Source: Tenericutes bacterium HGW-Tenericutes-5
GTDB taxonomy: Bacteria > Bacillota_I > Bacilli_A > Izemoplasmatales > Hujiaoplasmataceae
Length of the DNA: 26,772 bases
Assembly (NCBI GenBank): GCA_002839125.1
Contig: PGXI01000004.1
Location: 1-26,772 of the forward strand
Direction of reading: 5' to 3'
Shown: positions 13,725 to 21,161 of the stretch, piece by piece
Numbering within the stretch: position 1 is the first letter of the stretch
Layout of the letters: each line of letters begins with the position of its first letter
Notes under the pieces: generated by a model
What the model saw: only the letters and a program-made list of their open reading frames with translations
Database searches by the model: none
What the model was told of the DNA's origin: nothing
Program-made: the position numbers and the translations under genes

Positions 13725-16139
13725 TTATTTTGTTTTTTTGATTTTTCTCTCTAATCTGAATTTTTTATATCCTTTAAAGAACTTACCATTAAACATCATA
13801 ATCAATCCATCAAGTTGTCCGTGATTTATTATTCCACCAGACATTCTTGCTAATCCTCTCAAAGGCAAATGCAATATACCCATCACAAAAAAGTTTGCTT
13901 TTTCTCGATTATGAGTTAACTTATAGTATTTAATTAATAATTTTATTCCTAAATACAATAATCTACCCGTAAACCCCCTAGCATATTTTAAGTAAGAAAT
14001 AGTGGTATTGTAATGTACAATTAAACGATTTTTCTTATAAAAAGATGTTTTTGGATTCGGAAGATCTTTCCCATACAATTTTTCAAACTCTTTTGACTCG
14101 ATATTTAAAATGTTTCCATTGTAATATGAAGGTAAAAGTGTTTTATCAAGTTTAGGATTTAAATCTATTCCGCTTTTATGTAAAGTAGCTTTTAAATGAA
14201 TTTCGCTGGAAGATGAACCAATCAATATTTCGTAATCTAAGTCTTCGATAATCCAAGATTTACTATCATTGTTATATATCTTATAAGCATTATCATCTAA
14301 TTCAATATCAATTGTTTTTGATTCCTGAGGTTGTAATTCAATCTTAACAAATGACTTTAATTCCTTAAACGGTCTAAAGACTTTTGAGTCAAGAGCTCTA
14401 ACATAAATCTGAGCAACTTCTTTTCCTAAAACATTGCCAATATTTTTGATTCTAAATGACATTTTATCTTCAATGATTTTTAAATCACTATAGAAAAACT
14501 TTGTGTAAGACAATCCATATCCAAATGGGTATTTAACTCTACTATTATTGGTGTCAAAGTATCGATAGCCAACAAAAATACTCTCTCTGTACTCCGATGT
14601 TTCTTCTTTGCCTGGAAAGTAAGGAGAACTAGGGTAGTCAGAATAATTGATAGCATATGTTTCGGAGAGTTTGCCACTTGGATTTTCAATTCCTGTCAAA
14701 ATTTTTAATGTCGCTTTAGCCCCAGCTTGTCCGCTTAAAGAAGTATGCAGGATTGCGTCTACTTGATCTGCCCATGGCATTTCAATAGCACTTCCACAAG
14801 ATAGAACAACAACTATCTTTTTGTTCAATTTTAGTAGTTCATCTAGTAAAAAAAGTTGATTTTTCGGTAATGACATATGACTTCTATCAATACCTTCAGC
14901 TTCACTATATTCATCTAACCCTAAATATAGTAAAATCACATCTGATTGTCTTGCGAGATTTACTGCTTTAGAAGTAAGCCTATTGTTGTTTTTACCATAT
15001 CTTTCAAATCCAACTTCATACCCTATATATTTTAAATCAAACTGTTCAATTACTGATATTGTATCATCTATTTTTGTTGGATTAACGATTGATGATCCGG
15101 CACCTTGATATCTCGGCTTCTTTGCGAAGTCTCCAATTATTACTACTTTGTGATTATTATCTAAAGGTAAAATATTATTTTCGTTTTTTAATAAAACTAT
15201 TGATTCTAAGGCTACTTTTTCAGCAAAAGTGTGATGCTCTTCAATATCGAAACTTTCATCAACAGAATTTATTTCCGAAGTATCAAATATTAGAGTTAAC
15301 AGCTGGTTTAAATTTTCATCCAATACGCTTTCAGAAATTAAACCGGATTTTATTGCCTCGACTATTTGAACATTTGTTTCCCCTGAAGTTGATGGCATCT
15401 CTAATGAATTTCCAGCTAATAGACCTTTAACACGGTCATTTGATCCACCCCAATCAGTTACAACCACACCCTGATAATTCCATTCGTCTCTAAGAATATC
15501 TTTCATTAGATGGGTGTTTTCGTTGGTGTAATCGCCATTAAGACGATTATAAGAAGACATTAAACATTTTAAATTGCTTTCTTTGATTCCGATTTCAAAT
15601 GGTTTTAAGTAGATTTCTCGTAATGCTCTCTCATCTATAACTGACTCAACAACCATTCTTCTAAACTCTTGATTATTGGCAGCAAAGTGTTTTAAACAAG
15701 CTGACACTCCATTTGATTGAATCCCTCTAATATAAGCTGCTGAAAGTTTTCCAGCTAGTAAAGGATCTTCACTAAAATATTCAAAGTTTCGTCCACAAAG
15801 CGGATTTCTTTTTATATTTGTTCCTGGACCTAATAGTACATTAACATTTTGCGATCTAGCTTCTTTTCCTAGGTACTTTCCTAGTTCTTCAGCTAACTCT
15901 AAATTCCAACTGTTAGCTACTGTGGAAGCAGTGGGATAACATGTGGCAGGAATGCTTTCATTTAGTCCAGCATGGTCAGGCGAATCTTTTTGTTTTCGAA
16001 TCCCATGCGGTCCATCGGACAAGAAAATGCTTGGTATCCCAAGTCTTTCTAAGCTTCCAGTAGTCCAAAAATCCTTACCCGACATGAAACTTACCTTTTC
16101 TTCAAGAGTCATCTTTTCAATGAGGCTTTTATACTTCAT
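13725..16139 (-). CDS. Family 3 glycoside hydrolase (beta-glucosidase type)
   Basis: An 804-residue GH3 enzyme that hydrolyses beta-linked glucosides or xylosides from their non-reducing end. The N-terminal TIM-barrel part has DGPHGIR (42-48), GRNFEYFSEDP, KHFAANNQE (150-158) and VVTDWGG with nucleophile D229. The second domain carries EGIDRSHMSLP, with the probable acid/base E415, and a sugar-binding GAGSS segment. A fibronectin III-like domain starts near VKYPFGYGLSYT. A further ~150 residues (about 656-804) form a basic tail with ILHLPLRGLARMSGG, seen in some Firmicutes GH3 proteins. No signal peptide is present, so it acts on imported sugars. AAGGAGC precedes the ATG at 16139. No sugar transporter or regulator is adjacent. 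Substrate preference is uncertain. Confidence 0.93.
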   Translation of the reverse strand: MKYKSLIEKMTLEEKVSFMSGKDFWTTGSLERLGIPSIFLSDGPHGIRKQKDSPDHAGLNESIPATCYPTASTVANSWNLELAEELGKYLGKEARSQNVNVLLGPGTNIKRNPLCGRNFEYFSEDPLLAGKLSAAYIRGIQSNGVSACLKHFAANNQEFRRMVVESVIDERALREIYLKPFEIGIKESNLKCLMSSYNRLNGDYTNENTHLMKDILRDEWNYQGVVVTDWGGSNDRVKGLLAGNSLEMPSTSGETNVQIVEAIKSGLISESVLDENLNQLLTLIFDTSEINSVDESFDIEEHHTFAEKVALESIVLLKNENNILPLDNNHKVVIIGDFAKKPRYQGAGSSIVNPTKIDDTISVIEQFDLKYIGYEVGFERYGKNNNRLTSKAVNLARQSDVILLYLGLDEYSEAEGIDRSHMSLPKNQLFLLDELLKLNKKIVVVLSCGSAIEMPWADQVDAILHTSLSGQAGAKATLKILTGIENPSGKLSETYAINYSDYPSSPYFPGKEETSEYRESIFVGYRYFDTNNSRVKYPFGYGLSYTKFFYSDLKIIEDKMSFRIKNIGNVLGKEVAQIYVRALDSKVFRPFKELKSFVKIELQPQESKTIDIELDDNAYKIYNNDSKSWIIEDLDYEILIGSSSSEIHLKATLHKSGIDLNPKLDKTLLPSYYNGNILNIESKEFEKLYGKDLPNPKTSFYKKNRLIVHYNTTISYLKYARGFTGRLLYLGIKLLIKYYKLTHNREKANFFVMGILHLPLRGLARMSGGIINHGQLDGLIMMFNGKFFKGYKKFRLERKIKKTK

Positions 16140-16214
16140 ATTTTAGCTCCTTATAAAATTTACTTTTACTGATTTCATTTTATATTATCAGACTAAATTA
16201 AACAAGCGACAAAA

Positions 16215-16243
16215 AATAAAAACCTATCGGTTGATAGGTTTTT
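16215..16243 (-). terminator. Terminator of the mhq-like operon
   Basis: Perfect stem AAAAACCTATC (16218-16228) with GATAGGTTTTT (16233-16243), loop GGTT. Read on the minus strand it is followed by TATTTTTTG. The hydrolase TAA stop (16242-16244) overlaps the stem. Confidence 0.85.
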
Positions 16244-16838
16244 ATAACTTATAATACCATTTCTTTATCTCGTTTAGCTCAGGTAAAGAAATACTATGAC
16301 CTTCACTAAAACTCAGATGAGTGACTTTACCATTAGACTCTTGAAAGATATTAACTAATTCGATAGTCTCTTTATTTAGTACTAATGGATCATTAATTCC
16401 TGATGTAATCAATATATTCAAACTAGTTTGATTTACAACAGGGAAGTCTTTTATAGGAATCATTGGATGCATTAATATCGCAGCATGAGAAATTTTGCCA
16501 AAGTGATATAACATTGAGCCAAGAATATTAGCGCCGTTAGAGTAGCCGATAATTATCATTTCATGATTAACTAGATTGTTTTGTAAAACAAAATCATTGA
16601 TAAAATTATATAGGTTTTGTGTCTCTTCTATTAGATTATCAATATCAAATATTCCGGGGCGAATTCTTCTGAAAAAGCGATTTAGTCCGTTCTCGCTGAT
16701 ATTGCCTTTTATCCCCAAAACAGAAGCGTTTTCATCGATATATCTTGCTACATCAATTAGACTTTTTTCATCTCCTCCTGTACCGTGAAGCAATACTAAT
16801 AGTCTCGAATTTGTTCCTTTTATAAAGATATTTTTCAT
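16242..16838 (-). CDS. mhqD: MhqD-like carboxylesterase/phospholipase (alpha/beta hydrolase)
   Basis: A 198-residue small alpha/beta hydrolase. Seen: the oxyanion-hole HGTGGDE (18-24), nucleophile elbow GYSNGA (S100), an Asp in SGINDPLV (D150) and a catalytic His in SEGHSIS (H181). These complete a Ser-Asp-His triad. The RFFRRIRPGIFD segment is typical of the MhqD/YodD subfamily annotated as phospholipase/carboxylesterase. Its ATG overlaps the TGA of the MarR gene (16835-16838), and that gene overlaps a ring-cleaving dioxygenase. This is the same trio of partners (dioxygenase, hydrolase, MarR repressor) known from the B. subtilis Mhq quinone-stress regulon. The natural substrate is not known, and the symbol is given by analogy. 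A terminator follows at once. Confidence 0.82.
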   Translation of the reverse strand: MKNIFIKGTNSRLLVLLHGTGGDEKSLIDVARYIDENASVLGIKGNISENGLNRFFRRIRPGIFDIDNLIEETQNLYNFINDFVLQNNLVNHEMIIIGYSNGANILGSMLYHFGKISHAAILMHPMIPIKDFPVVNQTSLNILITSGINDPLVLNKETIELVNIFQESNGKVTHLSFSEGHSISLPELNEIKKWYYKL

Positions 16839-17257
16839 TTGTTTTTACTTAATTTTCCTATCTTCACAAGAGCTTTTTGCATTGTCTCTTCTTCATCGTT
16901 ATCTAATATATCTAATATCTTTCTCATATTGTTCTTGTGAATCGGAAAAATTTTATCCATTAGTTTTCTGCCAATATCAGTAAGGGATAGAAGGTAACTT
17001 CTTTTATCTTTTTCGGATTGAACTTTTTTAATATAATTTTTGGCTACTAGGTTCTCAATAACATAAGACATTGAACTATTAGGAACTAAAACTTTATCAA
17101 TTATTGCTTTAACACTAAGCTGTTCTTTATGATATAAAGCTTCAAGAACACCAAATTCCGAAACATTCAATCCATATTGAAAAACATCATCTCTAATAAT
17201 CTTTTCTAGTGAATTGTAAGCTCTAAATAGAACTGTAATGGTTTTTAAATCATTCAT
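16835..17257 (-). CDS. mhqR: MarR-family repressor, MhqR-like
   Basis: A 140-residue MarR-type dimeric winged-helix regulator. The sequence starts with a helical LFRAYNSLEKIIRDDVFQYGL, followed by NVSEFGVLEALYHKEQLSV, the recognition region SSMSYVIENLVAKNYIKKVQSEKDKRSY (the wing has the MarR DxR pattern) and a C-terminal dimerisation helix. The pattern resembles B. subtilis MhqR, which represses quinone-detoxification genes. It is the middle gene of the operon and overlaps both neighbours by ATGA (17254-17257 and 16835-16838). The palindrome at 18266-18285 in the operon promoter is the obvious operator, implying autorepression. Inducing ligands (quinones, hydroquinones) are inferred from the Bacillus system. 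Confidence 0.85.
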   Translation of the reverse strand: MNDLKTITVLFRAYNSLEKIIRDDVFQYGLNVSEFGVLEALYHKEQLSVKAIIDKVLVPNSSMSYVIENLVAKNYIKKVQSEKDKRSYLLSLTDIGRKLMDKIFPIHKNNMRKILDILDNDEEETMQKALVKIGKLSKNK

Positions 17258-18237
17258 GATAATACTTCCTTTTTTATATCTAGATTGCTTCTGACTGTAT
17301 TTATCGGTCTTACTATCTTTTCAATTTCTTCTCTTTTGTTTCTAAACTTAGGGGGTAAAGCTAACTTTTCGCCTAAGAACTCATATTCTTCTTGATCATC
17401 AATAAAACCAGGTCCTTCAGTAGCAAACTCAAATAATATATTTGGATAAAGTCTTGTATATAAAGATTTAAAATAGAAACGATCTACAAAACCGGAATGC
17501 CTTGCTTTAATCTTATTTAAGTGATTAATCCAATCATATAATTCTTCTTCATCTTCAATTCTAAATGCTACATGATGGACTCCGCCATAACCCTGCCAAG
17601 ATCTAGATAAGTTTGATTCCTCTACAATTACTGAAGCGCCATTTCCGCCTTGACCCATCTCGTAGAGGGTTAAATTCCCATTCTTTTTAATACTCATCAT
17701 TCCAAGATAACTGGTTAAAACCAAATCAATCTTATCAATATCTCTGATTCTTAAAAATATCGGTCCTAATCCAATAATCGCATATTCATCAGGAACAGGT
17801 CCTTTTTTCCATGGAACTCCTCCAGCAACACCCTTAATGTTTTGATCAGATATTAAAGCATATTCTTGACCATCGAAATCTTCAAAGAAAATTGTTTTTC
17901 TATCAAATAGAACTTTTTCTTGATAATGAACCTTATAAAAATCAAATCTCTTAATCCAGTAATCTATAGCCTCATCGGATTTAACTCTTAAACCAATTCT
18001 ACTAATTTCATCAGTTCCTTTTTCATGCTTATTGATTCCTTGAAAGTCGAAGAACGTAACATCAGTTCCAGGGCTTCCAACATCATCAGCAAAGAACAGA
18101 TGATATGTATTTATGTCATCTTGATTAATGGTCTTTTTAACTAATCTTAAACCTAAAATAAAGGTAAAGAAAGCGTATATTTTTTCAGCACTGCTTGTAA
18201 TGGCTGTCACATGATGTATTCCTTTTAGTTTATTCAT
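17254..18237 (-). CDS. mhqO: MhqO/MhqA-like glyoxalase-fold ring-cleaving dioxygenase
   Basis: A 327-residue protein of the vicinal-oxygen-chelate (glyoxalase/extradiol dioxygenase) superfamily. It has two repeated modules: GIHHVTAIT (H9 likely metal ligand) with LRLVKKTINQDD...VGSPGTDVTFFDF, then GYGGVHHVAFR (H222). YFKSLY...LFEFATEGPGF (E270) completes an H-H-E metal site. This pattern is that of the LinE/MhqO/MhqA group, proposed to open hydroquinone rings. AGGAGG precedes the ATG at 18237. It is the first gene of the operon with the MarR repressor and the hydrolase, and its TGA overlaps the MarR start. The promoter contains a 20-bp palindrome. Function in quinone or electrophile detoxification is inferred from family and context. 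Confidence 0.88.
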   Translation of the reverse strand: MNKLKGIHHVTAITSSAEKIYAFFTFILGLRLVKKTINQDDINTYHLFFADDVGSPGTDVTFFDFQGINKHEKGTDEISRIGLRVKSDEAIDYWIKRFDFYKVHYQEKVLFDRKTIFFEDFDGQEYALISDQNIKGVAGGVPWKKGPVPDEYAIIGLGPIFLRIRDIDKIDLVLTSYLGMMSIKKNGNLTLYEMGQGGNGASVIVEESNLSRSWQGYGGVHHVAFRIEDEEELYDWINHLNKIKARHSGFVDRFYFKSLYTRLYPNILFEFATEGPGFIDDQEEYEFLGEKLALPPKFRNKREEIEKIVRPINTVRSNLDIKKEVLS

Positions 18238-18262
18238 AGGTAAACCTCCTATCTTTGTTATA

Positions 18263-18291
18263 ATTATATTTCGAATTCGAAATATTTACAA
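18263..18291 (-). promoter_or_regulatory. Promoter of the mhq-like operon with embedded operator
   Basis: Read on the minus strand: TTGTAA (18291-18286) as -35, 17 bases, TATAAT (18268-18263) as -10. The spacer is filled by a perfect 20-bp palindrome, described separately. It lies 25 bases upstream of the dioxygenase ATG. Confidence 0.75.
18266..18285. promoter_or_regulatory. 20-bp perfect palindrome, likely MhqR-type operator
   Basis: ATATTTCGAA followed by its exact reverse complement. The ten-base core TCGAATTCGA equals the core of the B. subtilis MhqR box as I recall it (tATCTcgaAtTCgAGATa). It occupies the -35/-10 spacer and the first bases of the -10 box, so a bound repressor would block polymerase. 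The operon itself encodes a MarR repressor. Confidence 0.82.
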
Positions 18292-18391
18292 CTAATTTGC
18301 TTATAAATTAAGTGTAATAGGTGCATCTACAACCAACTAAATGAGATATTTTGCATTAACTAACAAAATAATCAGTGACTAATGAATTACT

Positions 18392-18433
18392 AAAAAAAAC
18401 AAACCGAAATCTTAATTTCGATATCGGTTTTTT
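18392..18433 (-). terminator. Hairpin cluster, probable terminator of the cupin gene
   Basis: AAACCGA (18401-18407) pairs with TCGGTTT (18424-18430). An alternative inner stem CGAAAT/ATTTCG (18405-18410, 18415-18420; loop CTTA) shares bases with it. An A run on the left gives GTTTTTTTTAG on the minus strand. It is about 80 bases past the cupin stop. Confidence 0.6.
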
Positions 18434-18454
18434 CTCTAAATTTAGGTTTATATA

Positions 18455-18471
18455 GCAAAATTAAATTTTGC
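18455..18471. repeat. Small inverted repeat downstream of the cupin gene
   Basis: GCAAAAT, TAA, ATTTTGC: a 7-bp hairpin between the cupin stop and its likely terminator. It lacks a T run on the minus strand, so it may only protect the transcript end. Confidence 0.4.
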
Positions 18472-18511
18472 AATTTTTATTTTAAACAAATATAAAATCT
18501 AAGGTTAAATG

Positions 18512-18859
18512 TTATTTGTGACCTTCTTTAGGCACTATGCAGATAAATTTAAAAGGTTTATCTGAAACATTTCTAAATTGGTGAATATGATTAGCAGGAA
18601 CATAAGCAAAAGACCCAGCTTTGACAGGATTATCTAAATTATCAATCATTAATAGTCCTTCGCCTTCGATAATATAGTTAATATGTTGCCATGGATGAGA
18701 ATGCTTTGGTGTGTATCCATCCTTCTCAACTTCAACTACTCTCATTACATAATCTTCCCATCCAGATTCAGCTGAAACCAACACTTTCATAGCTGCGTTT
18801 TTAGCTTCTGGTGATTCTATTTTTTTAGCTAATAAATCATTAAAATTTCCAACAATCAT
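18512..18859 (-). CDS. Small single-domain cupin protein
   Basis: A 115-residue protein that is one complete cupin barrel. Motif 1 is present as G48, H53-x-H55, then H59 where Glu is usual, with G66 in IIEGEG. Motif 2 is GSFAYVPANHIHQFRN, giving H93 and N97 in the expected places. A metal site of three or four histidines is therefore likely. Cupins of this size act as dioxygenases, isomerases or sensors, and the actual reaction is unknown. GGAGG lies 8 bases before the ATG at 18859. It has its own extended -10 promoter, lies on the same strand as the mhq-like operon about 270 bases upstream, and is divergent from the pdh operon. A link with quinone detoxification is possible but not shown. 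Confidence 0.8.
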   Translation of the reverse strand: MIVGNFNDLLAKKIESPEAKNAAMKVLVSAESGWEDYVMRVVEVEKDGYTPKHSHPWQHINYIIEGEGLLMIDNLDNPVKAGSFAYVPANHIHQFRNVSDKPFKFICIVPKEGHK

Positions 18860-18879
18860 TTTTCTATACCTCCAAATAT

Positions 18880-18888
18880 ATTATAACA
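18880..18888 (-). promoter_or_regulatory. Extended -10 promoter of the cupin gene
   Basis: On the minus strand TGTTATAAT (TG at 18888-18887, TATAAT at 18885-18880), 20 bases before the ATG at 18859, with GGAGG in between. Confidence 0.55.
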
Positions 18889-18966
18889 TTTATTAAATAT
18901 TTTTTATAAGAAAAGCGTATTAATTTTATGTTTAGATAATTTGATAGATTACTGTTCAAATTTAAT

Positions 18967-18996
18967 AGTTAGCATATACTAACTTATAAAGCATAT
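18967..18996. repeat. Small inverted and direct repeats upstream of the pdh operon
   Basis: AGTTAG (18967-18972), CATATA, CTAACT (18979-18984) is a 6-bp inverted repeat. AGCATAT occurs twice, at 18971-18977 and 18990-18996. They lie upstream of the pdh -10 box and could be a regulator site. In AT-rich DNA chance is a real alternative. Confidence 0.3.
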
Positions 18997-19022
18997 GGCT
19001 TCGGTTATACGACATAATATCA

Positions 19023-19028
19023 TATAAT
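19023..19028 (+). promoter_or_regulatory. Probable -10 box of the pdh operon
   Basis: TATAAT, 56 bases before the pdhA ATG. The -35 position has no good match. A strong AAGGAGG ribosome site lies at 19068-19074. Confidence 0.4.
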
Positions 19029-19084
19029 ATTAGTGTAAGAATGATTTTTTTACATAATCTATTTTTCAAGGAGGATATATTTAT

Positions 19085-20173
19085 ATGTTATTCGAAAATT
19101 ATGATCCACTTAAAGGCGAAATGCTACAAATATTGGATCACGAAGGAAAAATCGTTAATGATAAATTAGAGCCGAAAATCAATAAAGATACTTTGATTAA
19201 AATGTATCGCACAATGGTTTTGGGACGAGTAGCGGATGAGAAAGCACTTCAATTTCAAAGACAAGGAAGAATGCTTACATACGCTCCAAATATTGGACAA
19301 GAAGCAGCTCAAGTAGGACCAATGGCAGCTTTAAAGGATAATGACTGGTTAGTTCTTGCTTTTAGAGAGTTTAACGCTATGCTTTATAAGGGTGTTACTC
19401 TAGAACAAGCTTTCCTTTATTGGTATGGTAATGAAAGAGGTTCAAGATACGATGACGAAGTTAGAGTATTACCAATAAATGTGCCAATTGGGTCACAAAT
19501 AAATCACGCTGCTGGAGTTGCATATGCAAGCAAATTACAGAAGAAGGATGAAGTGGCGATTGTGTTTATTGGCGATGGTGGTACTTCTCATGGTGAATTC
19601 CATGAAGGAATGAATTTTGCTGCTACATTTGACTTACCGATGATTACTGTTATCCAAAATAATCAATATGCAATTTCTACGCCTAGACATAAAGCAACAA
19701 AAGCTAAGACTTTGGCTCAAAAAGCTATTGCTTACGGTATTCCTGGAATTCAAGTTGACGGAAACGATCCATTAGCTATGTATGTAGCTGTAGAAGCCGC
19801 TAGAGAAAGAGCTATCAAAGGTGAGGGTCCTACTTTAATTGAGGCAGTAACATATCGAATCGGTCCTCACACAACTTCAGATAATCCAAAATTATATCGT
19901 GAAGATGAAGAAGTCGAGAGATGGATGAAAAAAGATCCTATTCAAAGATTTAAAAAGTATTTAATTGATAAAAAATTATGGTCTGAAAAAAAAGACGAAG
20001 CTCTACATGAAGAACACAAACAAAATGTTTTAGAAACATTTAAACACGTAGAAGAAACTGGTGATGTATCACTAGAAGAAATTTTTGAATATACTTACGA
20101 AAACATGACTCCAAATTTAGTAGAGCAAATGGAATACTATAAAGAATACTTAAAGCAGGGAGGTAATGAATAA
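19085..20173 (+). CDS. pdhA: Pyruvate dehydrogenase E1 component, alpha subunit
   Basis: A 362-residue E1 alpha subunit. With PdhB it decarboxylates pyruvate using thiamine diphosphate and passes the acetyl group to lipoyl-E2. The ThDP/Mg motif runs from GDG (163-165) to NN (192-193) in QNNQYAIST. The conserved loop YRIGPHTTSDNPKLYR is present, as is NIGQEAAQVG near residue 70. The length is typical of the bacterial alpha/beta-type PDH. The ATG follows a strong AAGGAGG, and the TAA stop overlaps the next start by one base (TAATG at 20171-20175). First gene of the four-gene operon E1alpha-E1beta-E2-E3. A branched-chain 2-oxoacid E1 is the main alternative but fits less well. Confidence 0.93.
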   Translation: MLFENYDPLKGEMLQILDHEGKIVNDKLEPKINKDTLIKMYRTMVLGRVADEKALQFQRQGRMLTYAPNIGQEAAQVGPMAALKDNDWLVLAFREFNAMLYKGVTLEQAFLYWYGNERGSRYDDEVRVLPINVPIGSQINHAAGVAYASKLQKKDEVAIVFIGDGGTSHGEFHEGMNFAATFDLPMITVIQNNQYAISTPRHKATKAKTLAQKAIAYGIPGIQVDGNDPLAMYVAVEAARERAIKGEGPTLIEAVTYRIGPHTTSDNPKLYREDEEVERWMKKDPIQRFKKYLIDKKLWSEKKDEALHEEHKQNVLETFKHVEETGDVSLEEIFEYTYENMTPNLVEQMEYYKEYLKQGGNE

Positions 20174-21150
20174 TGCCAAACAAAACAATTCTACAAGGTA
20201 TTAATGAAGCATTAGATCAATCAATGGAAAAAGATAAAACCGTAGTTGTTTATGGTGAAGATGTTGGTTATGAAGGCGGCGTATTTAGAACTACTGCTGG
20301 TTTGCAAAAAAAATATGGTGAAGAAAGAGTTTTTGATACCCCTATTGCTGAAGCAGCAATTGTCGGTAGTGCTGTTGGGATGGCAATTAATGGTTTAAAA
20401 CCAGTTGTTGAAATGCAATTCTCCGGTTTTAGCTTGCCTGCATATAATCAGATAGTAACACATGTTGCAAGATTTAGAAATCGTTCTCGAGGTAAATATC
20501 ACTTACCTATGGTCATTAGAATGCCCTATGGAGGAGGAGTTAAGGCGCTAGAACATCATTCCGAGAGTTTGGAGACTTTATATGCTCACATTCCTGGTTT
20601 AAAGTTAGTTATTCCTTCTACTCCTTATGATGCAAAAGGATTAATGATTGCTGCAATCAATGATCCAGACCCTGTGATTTTTATGGAACCTAAGCGAATT
20701 TACCGCGCTTTCAAACAAGAAGTTCCAGATGAGATGTATGAAGTTCCGATTGGAAAGGCAAGAATGGTTAAAAAAGGTAATGATATTACTATCATTGCAT
20801 GGGGTGCTTTAGTTAGAGAAGTTGAGAAAGCAATGGATTTAGTTCGAAATGTTGATGCTGAAATCATTGACTTAAGAACAATTTCGCCAATTGATCAAGA
20901 GACGATCATCAATTCTGTAAAAAAGACTGGTAGAGTATTAATAGTTCATGAGGCAGTTAAGTCTTTTGGCCCTGCAGCGGAAATAATTTCATTGATTAAT
21001 GAAAAAGCATTTGTTTACTTAGAAGCTGCACCAAGAAGACTAACGGGATTCGATATTACTGTGCCACTTCCAAAAGGAGAGCCACATTTCATTATTGATC
21101 CAGAACAAATCGCTTATGAAGTCAAAAATATTATGGCTTTTGAGGCGTAA
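20173..21150 (+). CDS. pdhB: Pyruvate dehydrogenase E1 component, beta subunit
   Basis: A 325-residue E1 beta subunit, which forms the other half of the thiamine-diphosphate active site and the E2-binding face. Seen: VVVYGEDVGYEGGVFRTTAGL, DTPIAE with the ThDP-activating E60, MPYGGGVKALEHHSESLE, and the transketolase C-terminal region AWGALVREVEKAMDL...IDLRTISPID. The ATG overlaps the pdhA stop by one base and GGGAGG lies just upstream, so subunit translation is coupled. The E2 gene begins 11 bases after its TAA, behind AAGGAGG. Confidence 0.94.
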   Translation: MPNKTILQGINEALDQSMEKDKTVVVYGEDVGYEGGVFRTTAGLQKKYGEERVFDTPIAEAAIVGSAVGMAINGLKPVVEMQFSGFSLPAYNQIVTHVARFRNRSRGKYHLPMVIRMPYGGGVKALEHHSESLETLYAHIPGLKLVIPSTPYDAKGLMIAAINDPDPVIFMEPKRIYRAFKQEVPDEMYEVPIGKARMVKKGNDITIIAWGALVREVEKAMDLVRNVDAEIIDLRTISPIDQETIINSVKKTGRVLIVHEAVKSFGPAAEIISLINEKAFVYLEAAPRRLTGFDITVPLPKGEPHFIIDPEQIAYEVKNIMAFEA

Positions 21151-21161
21151 GGAGGTATATT

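Noticed and set aside
15089..15430. 113-codon plus-strand open frame within the beta-glucosidase gene
   Set aside because: Antisense to conserved GH3 sequence, composition leucine-rich from the AT-rich complement, no start context.
18238..18511. A hidden small gene or riboswitch in the gap before the mhq-like operon
   Set aside because: Only the promoter/operator and hairpins are seen; no ribosome site with an adequate reading frame and no recognisable aptamer.
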